This document shows positions 18,689 to 27,428 of a DNA stretch of 64,000 nucleotides, piece by piece. Within the stretch, counting starts at the first letter, position 1. Every line of letters begins with the position of its first letter. The stretch covers positions 1-64,000 of the forward strand of contig JACXWD010000016.1 in NCBI GenBank assembly GCA_014764515.1. Reading direction: 5' to 3'. The notes beneath the pieces are model-generated. The model worked only from the letters and a program-made list of their open reading frames with translations. It was not told the origin of the DNA and ran no database searches. Source of the DNA: Candidatus Polarisedimenticola svalbardensis. Lineage in GTDB: Bacteria > Acidobacteriota > Polarisedimenticolia > Polarisedimenticolales > Polarisedimenticolaceae. Both the position numbers and the translations under genes were made by a program.

Positions 18689-19780
18689 CTATCGCTCCTG
18701 CACCCTGGCGCCGTCCACCAGCCTGGCCGGCGGCTCCGGCACGTACCGTTCGCCTTCGGACAGACCGGACAGTATCTCGATGCTTCCGGCGTTGGCGTCA
18801 AGCCTGCCGGTGCGCACCCAGCGCAGGCGGGCCATGCCGTTCTCGGCGACCGCAAAGATGCCGGTGAGCTGGCCACGGTTCACTACGGCCGATGCGGGAA
18901 CCAGCAGGGCATCACGGCTTTCACCCTGGAACTTCGTCCGGACGAACATCCCGGATTTGATCTCCCCGGAACCGTTGTCTACAACCACCTGGACCTGGTA
19001 GGTCCGGCTGGCCGGATCGCCTGTAGGCACCACCCGGTCCACCACCGCTTCCAGATCGAGATCCAGGACATCGATCCTGACTTCCACCGGATCCCCTGCC
19101 GTTATCCCGACAACGTCTCCTTCGGGAACCTGCATGGTGACTTTGATCCGGGACAGGTCTTCCACTACGAACATCGGCGCGCCAGGCGTTGCCATGTTTC
19201 CGGCCTCCACCGACCGGGAGGTGATCCAGCCTGCGACAGGGCTGCGAATAACGGCGTAATCCAGCATGACCTCGGCTGCAGACAGGTTGGCCCGGGCCTG
19301 CTCAACGCCTGCCTTCGCCACCCGGGCGCCGGCAGTGCCGTCTTCCAGGTTCTTGTCGGTGACCGAGCCTCGAGAGTGCAGATCGACCAGCCGCTCGTGA
19401 TGCACCCTGGCGTTCTCATGGCTTGCCTCCGCCATGGCCAGCGCGGCTCGGGCCTGTTCCACTGCAGCGTTCAGATCGCGAGCGTCCAGGCGGGCGAGCA
19501 ACTGTCCTTTCCGGACCCGGTCCCCTTCCCTGACCGGGACCTCGGCGATCCGGCCCATGAGCTTGGTGCCGGGGGCGACCTTCCTCCACGGTTCGGCCGA
19601 ACCGGTGACCTCGAAGCGGGACTGTACCGGGCCGGCCTCTGCGACGGAAACCGCAGCCTCGACGGTGACATCCGGGCCGTTGGCGACGGCAGCCGCATCG
19701 TGGCCCCCACCGCAGCCGGCCACTCCAATGAGCGCCGTCAGAAGCAGCGCCGCGTTCGTGATCTTCGTCGTCATCATCAC
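18689..19780 (-). CDS. RND periplasmic adaptor (membrane fusion) lipoprotein
   Basis: A 363-residue HlyD/AcrA-type adaptor. The signal ends in LIGVAGC, a lipobox, so the mature protein is lipid-anchored in the inner membrane. The lipoyl half-motifs (KVAPGTKLMGRIAEVPVREG and VIRSPVAGWITSRSVEAGN) flank an Ala-rich helical hairpin (residues 110-170), followed by a beta-barrel with VPEGDVVGITAGDPVEV. It bridges the RND pump and the outer membrane channel. Its ATG overlaps the stop of the TolC-like gene by four bases, and its stop is two bases from the RND start, so the three are one operon. Confidence 0.95.
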   Translation of the reverse strand: MMMTTKITNAALLLTALIGVAGCGGGHDAAAVANGPDVTVEAAVSVAEAGPVQSRFEVTGSAEPWRKVAPGTKLMGRIAEVPVREGDRVRKGQLLARLDARDLNAAVEQARAALAMAEASHENARVHHERLVDLHSRGSVTDKNLEDGTAGARVAKAGVEQARANLSAAEVMLDYAVIRSPVAGWITSRSVEAGNMATPGAPMFVVEDLSRIKVTMQVPEGDVVGITAGDPVEVRIDVLDLDLEAVVDRVVPTGDPASRTYQVQVVVDNGSGEIKSGMFVRTKFQGESRDALLVPASAVVNRGQLTGIFAVAENGMARLRWVRTGRLDANAGSIEILSGLSEGERYVPEPPARLVDGARVQER

Positions 19781-21123
19781 AACCTTCCGATCGCCAGCTT
19801 CAGCGTGGCGTCCGCTAGGAGGAGATCCCTCCTGGCCTGCACTTCACGGGTCCGTGCGGAGGTCAGCGCCGTCTCCGCCTCCATCAGTTCCACCAGTGTG
19901 GTCAACCCTTCCCTGTAGCGGTCCTCGACCATGACCAGGCTTGCGCCGGCCAGGCCGACCGCCATGCCGGCCTGCTCGATCCGCTTCCGGGCCGCCTTCA
20001 GCTCGTGGAACGCGGTGCGCACTTCAAGTTCCACCGACTGGCCCATGAGCTCGGACGCGGACAGGGCCATGCGGTGTTCGGCCTCGGAGCGAGCAACTTT
20101 CGCCCGGACCTCCTTCCCTCCGAACAGCCGCAGGCGGGCGTGGGCCATCACCGACCAGTTGGTGCCGTCGGCTCCGATGAAGTCCTCGGCGTTGGCCTCG
20201 TAGATCCCGCTGACCCCGACCTCCGGCCGGCCGCCGGAGCGGGCTTCCCTGATCATCAGGGAGGCTGCCTCCGCCTTGAGGGCCGATGCCTTCAGGTCCG
20301 GCCGGCCGGCCCTGGCTTCATTTACCAGAACCTCCAGGGCCTCCTCATCTTCGACTTTGCAGGCGCCGGAGTCACACAGGGCGGACAGGGCGTAGACCTT
20401 GCCCATCGGCTCGCCCATGACCATGTTGAGCCCGGCCATGGAAACCGCCGCCGCGCTCTCGGCGCGGATGACCATCTCCTCGATCTCGGTTCTACGGACC
20501 TGGACCTGCAGCAGGTCCGACTCCACCACCAGCCCGGCCTGGTACATATCGGCTACCAGCTTTTCGTGGGCCTGCGAGGTCTTGAGCGACTCCCCGGCCA
20601 CCTCCCGGTATCGCTCCGCCAGCACTGCGCCGGTATAGGCATCCAGCACCTGGTGAACCACCTGCTGCCGTGTCCGTTCACGATCCGACTCGGCGGCATC
20701 ACGACCGGCTCTGGCCGCATCCACTCCGCTCCGGATCTTGCCGCCGGTGTACACCGGCTGGCTGACCATGACCTGGGTCCGGAAATTGGTCAGGGAGTCG
20801 GGCTGGTTCAGGAAACCGATATCGAAATTGGCGGCGGTGAACGATTCCTGTCCCAGGAGGTTTCCGAAGACGTAGACCGGGTTGGTGGTCCAGGAGAAGT
20901 CCTCGATCAGATCCACCCGGGGAACAAGGTGGGATCGAGCCTCCACGGAGGACTGTTCCGCCGCGTCCGCCGAGGCGGAGGCGATATCCAACTGCCGGTT
21001 CCCTTCCATGGCGATCTGAATCGCCTCTTCCAGGGTCAGCGGTTCGAGAGCCTCACCGCCGGCCCCGGTAACCGGAGCCGCCGCCAGCGCCAACAGAAGC
21101 AGTCCAATGATCCAACCTCTCAT
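19777..21123 (-). CDS. TolC-type outer membrane efflux protein
   Basis: A 448-residue outer membrane factor. The ATG at 21123 has GAGGTG six bases upstream; a GTG nine bases earlier is also possible. Signal peptide (WIIGLLLLALAAAPVTGAG), then the duplicated coiled-coil layout of the family: LTLEEAIQIAMEGN near the start and GLTTLVELMEAETAL near the end. An unusual Cys pair (CDSGAC, residues 250 and 255) sits between the two halves and could form a disulfide or bind metal. First gene of the efflux operon. Confidence 0.94.
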   Translation of the reverse strand: MRGWIIGLLLLALAAAPVTGAGGEALEPLTLEEAIQIAMEGNRQLDIASASADAAEQSSVEARSHLVPRVDLIEDFSWTTNPVYVFGNLLGQESFTAANFDIGFLNQPDSLTNFRTQVMVSQPVYTGGKIRSGVDAARAGRDAAESDRERTRQQVVHQVLDAYTGAVLAERYREVAGESLKTSQAHEKLVADMYQAGLVVESDLLQVQVRRTEIEEMVIRAESAAAVSMAGLNMVMGEPMGKVYALSALCDSGACKVEDEEALEVLVNEARAGRPDLKASALKAEAASLMIREARSGGRPEVGVSGIYEANAEDFIGADGTNWSVMAHARLRLFGGKEVRAKVARSEAEHRMALSASELMGQSVELEVRTAFHELKAARKRIEQAGMAVGLAGASLVMVEDRYREGLTTLVELMEAETALTSARTREVQARRDLLLADATLKLAIGRL

Positions 21124-21259
21124 CTCGTGCACCTCGCGGGACAGCCTTCACCGCCGTCATAAACGGAGATGCCGGCCGCCGGAATCGGTCACGGATGAGA
21201 TTCTTGCATTTTCAGGCGTTTCTAGAAAGGCGGAACGGTTCCTGCCTCGAAGGCCGATA

Positions 21260-23356
21260 TCATCGGATTTCGACTGTTTTTCCCGGCTCCCGGACCGACT
21301 CGAAGTACATCCCGTCCTCCCCGCTCCGGAGAAGGGTGTCCGGATCGGCCCAGTTGGTATAGAACCGGCCGCTGATATAGCCAGCGTATTCGGTCTCCAT
21401 CGGGACGACCCGCCCGGACCCGGCCTCATACAACCAGGTGCCGGTACGCTTGCCCGGGCCATGTGGTACTTCAGGATCGTCCAACCTTTCGTAGCCGGTG
21501 ATCAGCGCTGTCTGCCCATTCGGAGATGTATCCAGGCCAAGGCGATCGGAACCTCCATCGAATACGACGTTCAGGCCAGCCTCCGGCCTCCAGGAGTGAA
21601 GCTGTACATGATCCGACTTATCTCGCTGCACCCAGACCAGTTCGTCCCCTGCCATCCAGTTCGGCCAGAACACTCCGATGCGGCTACCTAGGTCGACTTC
21701 CTCCCCACGAACCAGATCGAACAGCAGGAGCCCCCGAACTTGTTCCGGCCCAACCTTGGGAACGACAGTCCAGAAGTAGCGCCCGGAGCGGGACAGCGTG
21801 TAATTGCCGCCGGACAAACCATGGGGAACTTCAACGGTCGGCACGGATGCCAACCGGTTCCCTTCAAGGCGGACCTTGTGGAGGATGACCGAGCGGTCCC
21901 TGTCCACATCACTTGCCTTGTCGTAGTTAAGTCCGATCGGATCCTTGGCGATGGCGAGTACGATCTCCTCTACCCCGGCTGCCGGTGTGTAGATCCTCCA
22001 GTCGTACCAGCCCGGGCCGGGAATCGGAAGGTCATGGCTCAGCTGCTGCAAATAACCGGACCCTTCCTTCATGCCTCGCTTCAGCATGAAAAATCGGACC
22101 ATCTCTCCTGCCTTATCGGGCTTCTGGTCCCATTCCCAGGCCACGTGGTCGATGGTGACGATTATCAGTTCCTCACCGATCCAGACCAGATCACGGATCC
22201 ATTCATTCTCCGACAGCGGCAGGGAGGCCATGGTCTCTCCGGTTTCAGCCTCCACGAGATCGATCCTGGGCGCCCAGGAGCTGCTCCAGCGGATCGAGTT
22301 TCCGTGAGTGACAGCCGCTACGAACCTCCCGTCGGCGCTCCATGTGACCATGTCGGTCGGCACTCCGAAGAACCTTAGTTTCTCCCCGGTCTCCGTATCC
22401 ACCAGCCAGCCCCCGGAAGCCATGTAGCCGCCGGTAAGGATGGTGCGACTGGAATCAGGCGAAGGGTAGATGCGTCCGTTGTCCATATAGGCGTTGACGT
22501 TGGCCCGGACAGCCAGCGGCGCCATGATCAGGAACAGGACCAGCACGCCGAAGATGGAAGGAACCAGGACCTTGGCGCCACGGGCCCGGCTCCCACGGCC
22601 GGCCGGTTCACCGCGACAGAGAGCGAACCATGAGACGGCGACGTAGACCGGGTACAGCAGCACCGGCAGGATCATCCCCACCGGAAGCCGGCTCAGGGTG
22701 ATCAGCGGCGACGGGAACGTGTCGTAATCAATGCGGAACAGGACGGCGTAGGGTGACAGGCCACCCAGGAATACAGCCGCCCCAGCCGGCAGGGCCGCAA
22801 GAAGAAGGCCGCCCAGGACACCGATCATCGGTGAGTCCAGGAACGCCGTGGCGGCCATACCGCCGCAGATCGATGCAAGCATAACGGCCAGACCAACCCC
22901 CAGAAGCAGGCCGGACAGTTTCAGATAGGTTCCCTCGATCGGATCGCCCAGGTACAGGAAGTACCCGAGCCAGATCAGCCAGCCTCCTAACAGAACGATC
23001 AGGCCGTTGGCCGTAACCGCCGCCAGCCGGGCCCTCCAGGTCAGGGACCTGAGTACCGGCCGCTCCAGGAGGAACGATTCGTTTCCTGTGGAGCGGTCCC
23101 CGGCGAACGCCTGGGCGGTGAACAGTGCGGCGAAGAACGCCCAACCCAGGACCAGGATCATCGGCACCGCATCCATGAACAGCTGGGTGACGTCGTAGGA
23201 TTTGATGGAGAACATCGGGACCCAGCCCCGGCTGGCCGATTCGGCCACCATCATGACGAACGGCGGCAGAAGGACCGTCAGAAGGATCGCCACACGGCGC
23301 AGGACCGAGGACTGCTTCCATTCCTTGCGGAAAATCGCCTTGAACGGACTATGCAT
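21260..23356 (-). CDS. ABC exporter permease fused to a beta-propeller-like domain
   Basis: A 698-residue protein. The ATG at 23356 is nine bases after GGAGG and overlaps the end of the ABC ATPase gene by eight bases. Residues 1-250 hold about six membrane helices of an ABC-2-like permease (FAALFTAQAFAGDRSTGNES is the family's first cytosolic loop). After a further helix near 280-300, residues 305-690 show repeated beta-strand blades (GGWLVDTETGEKLRFF, MVTWSADGRFVAAVT, LSRSGRYFWTVV) like a WD40/TolB-type propeller, predicted outside the membrane. The ATPase and a GntR regulator precede it. Substrate unknown. Confidence 0.85.
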   Translation of the reverse strand: MHSPFKAIFRKEWKQSSVLRRVAILLTVLLPPFVMMVAESASRGWVPMFSIKSYDVTQLFMDAVPMILVLGWAFFAALFTAQAFAGDRSTGNESFLLERPVLRSLTWRARLAAVTANGLIVLLGGWLIWLGYFLYLGDPIEGTYLKLSGLLLGVGLAVMLASICGGMAATAFLDSPMIGVLGGLLLAALPAGAAVFLGGLSPYAVLFRIDYDTFPSPLITLSRLPVGMILPVLLYPVYVAVSWFALCRGEPAGRGSRARGAKVLVPSIFGVLVLFLIMAPLAVRANVNAYMDNGRIYPSPDSSRTILTGGYMASGGWLVDTETGEKLRFFGVPTDMVTWSADGRFVAAVTHGNSIRWSSSWAPRIDLVEAETGETMASLPLSENEWIRDLVWIGEELIIVTIDHVAWEWDQKPDKAGEMVRFFMLKRGMKEGSGYLQQLSHDLPIPGPGWYDWRIYTPAAGVEEIVLAIAKDPIGLNYDKASDVDRDRSVILHKVRLEGNRLASVPTVEVPHGLSGGNYTLSRSGRYFWTVVPKVGPEQVRGLLLFDLVRGEEVDLGSRIGVFWPNWMAGDELVWVQRDKSDHVQLHSWRPEAGLNVVFDGGSDRLGLDTSPNGQTALITGYERLDDPEVPHGPGKRTGTWLYEAGSGRVVPMETEYAGYISGRFYTNWADPDTLLRSGEDGMYFESVREPGKTVEIR

Positions 23357-24260
23357 GATCGTCATCCTCCGTGAGGCCACTGCCCTTGAGGCATGCCACC
23401 AGGATCTCTTCCAGAGGAAGCGGTTCCACGGTGACGTTCACGGCGCCTGCGTTCTGCAGCGCCTGCTCCAGCTCCCCGTTGGCGCCGTCGGCCACCACCA
23501 GGAGCGTGCGGTTTTCCCGTTCCACGGAAACCAGCCCCGGGAGAGTGAGCTGTTCCGGGGGCTCGTTCTCGAAAACAGCCCTCACCCGGCGGACTCTTGC
23601 CTTGATCTTTTCAAGGTCCCCTTCCAGGATCGATTTCCCTTCGTCCAGGACCGTGACCTGGTCGGCGATCCGCTCCACGTCGTGGATCAGGTGGGAGGCG
23701 TACACCACCGCCCCACCTTCCGCCGGCACCGATTCCAGGACCCCTTCCAGAACCTCCCGGCGGACCAGCGGGTCCAGTCCGGAAGTAGGATCGTCCAGGA
23801 GGAGCAGGCGCGGCCTTACTGCAACCGCCAGCACCAGGGAGACCTTGGCCTTGTTGCCCCGGGAGAGATCCTTGATCTTTCTTTTCGGATCCAGGTCCAG
23901 CCGTTTCCGGAACGACTCGGCGAAGGCCGGATCCCAGTTGGGATGAAGGCCGGCGGCGAAGGTCATGATTTCCCGCACCGTCATCCAGCCGTACAGGCTG
24001 GCCTCTTCCGACATCAGTCCGACCTGCTCCCGAACCTTGATCCCCTCGGTCACCGGATCGTGACCCAGCACGCGGATGTCGCCGGCGTCAGGATGGAGAT
24101 GACCCAGGGCCAGCCTCAGGGATGTGGACTTGCCGGCGCCGTTGCGCCCGATCAGGCCCAGCACCGTACCCGGCTCCACGTTCAGATCCAGGCCGTCCAG
24201 CGCAACCGTGCTGCCGAACCGGCGGGAAACCTTGCGGAAAGTCAGTACCTGCCCGCTCAT
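23349..24260 (-). CDS. ABC transporter ATP-binding protein
   Basis: A 303-residue ATPase with Walker A GRNGAGKST, Q-loop region VGLMSEEASLYGWMTV, signature DLSRGNKAKVSLV, Walker B LLLLDDPTSGLDP and a switch His (YASHLIHDVE). The C-terminal 80 residues form the regulatory extension seen in EcsA/YtrB-type exporters. It powers the permease gene that overlaps its 3' end. Its ATG overlaps the GntR stop by four bases (ATGA), so the three genes form one operon. Confidence 0.96.
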   Translation of the reverse strand: MSGQVLTFRKVSRRFGSTVALDGLDLNVEPGTVLGLIGRNGAGKSTSLRLALGHLHPDAGDIRVLGHDPVTEGIKVREQVGLMSEEASLYGWMTVREIMTFAAGLHPNWDPAFAESFRKRLDLDPKRKIKDLSRGNKAKVSLVLAVAVRPRLLLLDDPTSGLDPLVRREVLEGVLESVPAEGGAVVYASHLIHDVERIADQVTVLDEGKSILEGDLEKIKARVRRVRAVFENEPPEQLTLPGLVSVERENRTLLVVADGANGELEQALQNAGAVNVTVEPLPLEEILVACLKGSGLTEDDDHA

Positions 24261-24661
24261 GAGGCACCTCCTTCTAGCCTGATTGTTCGGAACGCTTCAA
24301 CCCTGCGGGAAAATCTCCATCCCAGTTCTTCAAGTGGAACTCCCAGGGTGGCCGCCTCCCGGACCACCCGGTCCATGAGGTCGTCAACCGCCTGGTCCCG
24401 GACCTGGGGGTCAATCTGCCCCGGTCTGTCCAGGATGTAGGTGCCCTGGCCGACCCGGGCCTGCACCAGGCCGTCCTGCTCCAGTCTCTGGACTGCACGG
24501 GCGGCGGTGTTGCGGTTTACCCGGGCCCTGGCCGCCAGGTCACGAACCGGCGGCAGCCGGTCTCCCGGCCTCAGCGATCCGATGGCGATCAGGTTCCGGA
24601 CCTGTTCCACCATCTGGAGGTACAGCGGCACCGGGCTGGTTGGATCGAGGTTCAGTTCCAT
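24257..24661 (-). CDS. GntR family (YtrA-like) repressor
   Basis: A 134-residue regulator. I chose the ATG at 24661, six bases after GGAG, over the longer frame from 24724 that would start inside the promoter. The N-terminal winged helix-turn-helix is typical (PLYLQMVEQVRNLIAIGSL, LPPVRDLAARARVNRNTAAR, GLVQARVGQGTYI). The short C-terminal part (about 60 residues) is of the YtrA subfamily, which lacks a large ligand domain and commonly represses an adjacent ABC exporter operon, as expected here. Probably autoregulated through the repeats at 24691-24752. Confidence 0.93.
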   Translation of the reverse strand: MELNLDPTSPVPLYLQMVEQVRNLIAIGSLRPGDRLPPVRDLAARARVNRNTAARAVQRLEQDGLVQARVGQGTYILDRPGQIDPQVRDQAVDDLMDRVVREAATLGVPLEELGWRFSRRVEAFRTIRLEGGAS

Positions 24662-24690
24662 GGCCGTCTCCATGATTGTCATGATGTCAT

Positions 24691-24752
24691 AGGACAATAT
24701 AGGACAATAAATGCGACGGGTCAAGAACTTTGACCTAGGCTCTTAGGACAAT
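24691..24752. repeat. Three AGGACAAT copies, likely GntR operator sites
   Basis: AGGACAAT occurs at 24691-24698, 24701-24708 and 24745-24752, all in the same orientation. The first two are exactly 10 bp apart, one helical turn, and flank and overlap the gntR -10 box. The third sits between gntR and the AI-2E gene. Regulator binding is inferred from position. Confidence 0.55.
24696..24724 (-). promoter_or_regulatory. Sigma-70-type promoter of the gntR-ABC operon
   Basis: On the minus strand TTGACC (24719-24724), 17-bp spacer and TATATT (24696-24701), about 35 bases before the gntR ATG. Five of six bases match at both boxes, and the spacing is ideal. The -10 box lies between two AGGACAAT copies, so a bound regulator would block it. 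Confidence 0.75.
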
Positions 24753-24806
24753 GTACGGATATTGAATTTTCTCGGGATTTCCTGCCGTTCACATTAGAAT
24801 GTGGCC

Positions 24807-25871
24807 ATGGAACAGAAACAGACGGAAAATCGTGGGATCCGTTTCCTTTTCGGGGCCGCCAGCGTCGTCGTCCTCATTGCAGGTCTGAAAATGGCCAGCG
24901 ACCTGATCCTGCCGATACTCACCGGGTTCTTTCTGGCGATGGTGTCCCTCCCCCTCCTGAACCGGCTGCAGCGCTGGAAGGTGTCCACCCCGCTGGCGGT
25001 AATCGCCACCGTATTCGTGGAGGTCGGGGTGATCGCCGGGATCGTCACCCTGGTCGGAGGCTCCTTCGCCGGTTTCCGGGAGTCGGCGCCGGTCTACAAG
25101 GCCCGGCTGGACACCCTGTTCCAGCAGCTCCTGACCTGGCTGGACGGCATGGGGATCGAACTCTCCAGGGAACTGGTAGCCGACCTGTTCGATCCGGGGA
25201 TGGCGTTCGACATGGTCGGCGTCGCCCTCAAGGGGATCACCGGCGTTCTGTCCCAGGTCCTCCTGGTGCTGCTCCTGGTCGTGTTCACCCTGTTCGAGGC
25301 CACAGGGGTGCCGGACAAGCTGCAGGCGGCATTCGGCGGCGTCGCCGGCTCGGAACGTTACGACCGCATCCGGACCGAGGTCCAGCGCTACCTGTCCATC
25401 AAGACCCTGATCAGCCTGTTCACCGGAGCGGTGGTGGCAGTCGGCCTGGCCCTGTTGGGGGTCGACTACGCGGTTCTGTGGGGCCTCCTGGCCTTCATGC
25501 TGAACTACATCCCGAACCTGGGCTCGATCCTGGCGGCGATCCCGCCGGTGCTGCTGGCCCTGGTCCAGTTCGGCCCCGGTCGCGCCCTGGCGGTCGCCCT
25601 GCTGTTCGTGGCGATCAACGTCGGCCTGGGGAACTTCGTGGAGCCGTATTTCATGGGGAGGCGGCTCGGCCTTTCCACCCTGGTGGTGTTCATCTCCCTG
25701 CTGTTCTGGGGGTGGATGTGGGGCCCGGTCGGCATGCTCCTTTCGGTCCCCCTGACCATGATTGTGAAGATCATGCTGGAGAACACCCGGGACCTGAAAT
25801 GGATCGCCATCCTGCTGGATGCCAAGCCGCCCAAGGCCACCCCGAACACCTCGGGCAACGGACCGAAATAG
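24807..25871 (+). CDS. AI-2E family transporter (PerM/YhhT-like)
   Basis: A 354-residue membrane protein with about eight hydrophobic segments. It starts MEQKQTENRGIRFLFGAA; a GTG six bases earlier is also in frame. The C-terminal core (YLSIKTLISLFTGAVVAVGL, LAFMLNYIPNLGSILAAIPP, EPYFMGRRLGLSTLVVFISL) is the family signature. Members export or leak small molecules, for example autoinducer-2, or act as Na+/H+ antiporters; the substrate here is unknown. Monocistronic by position, sharing an upstream region with the gntR operon. Confidence 0.93.
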   Translation: MEQKQTENRGIRFLFGAASVVVLIAGLKMASDLILPILTGFFLAMVSLPLLNRLQRWKVSTPLAVIATVFVEVGVIAGIVTLVGGSFAGFRESAPVYKARLDTLFQQLLTWLDGMGIELSRELVADLFDPGMAFDMVGVALKGITGVLSQVLLVLLLVVFTLFEATGVPDKLQAAFGGVAGSERYDRIRTEVQRYLSIKTLISLFTGAVVAVGLALLGVDYAVLWGLLAFMLNYIPNLGSILAAIPPVLLALVQFGPGRALAVALLFVAINVGLGNFVEPYFMGRRLGLSTLVVFISLLFWGWMWGPVGMLLSVPLTMIVKIMLENTRDLKWIAILLDAKPPKATPNTSGNGPK

Positions 25872-25878
25872 GCCCTAA

Positions 25879-27333
<1,455 letters not shown>

Positions 27334-27364
27334 TCGTACGATCGACAGAACCCCTGTAGAATAG

Positions 27365-27404
27365 GGCGGCAGGAACGGCGTGGGCCGGCCTGCCGCCTTT
27401 TTTT
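27365..27404 (+). terminator. Rho-independent terminator of gdhA
   Basis: A perfect 9-bp stem, GGCGGCAGG (27365-27373) with CCTGCCGCC (27389-27397), is followed by seven Ts. It ends only 24 bases before the next gene's ATG, so that gene either starts from a promoter within gdhA's tail by readthrough or has very little 5' leader. Confidence 0.93.
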
Positions 27405-27428
27405 GATCCCCGATTGCCGGGAGGACCG

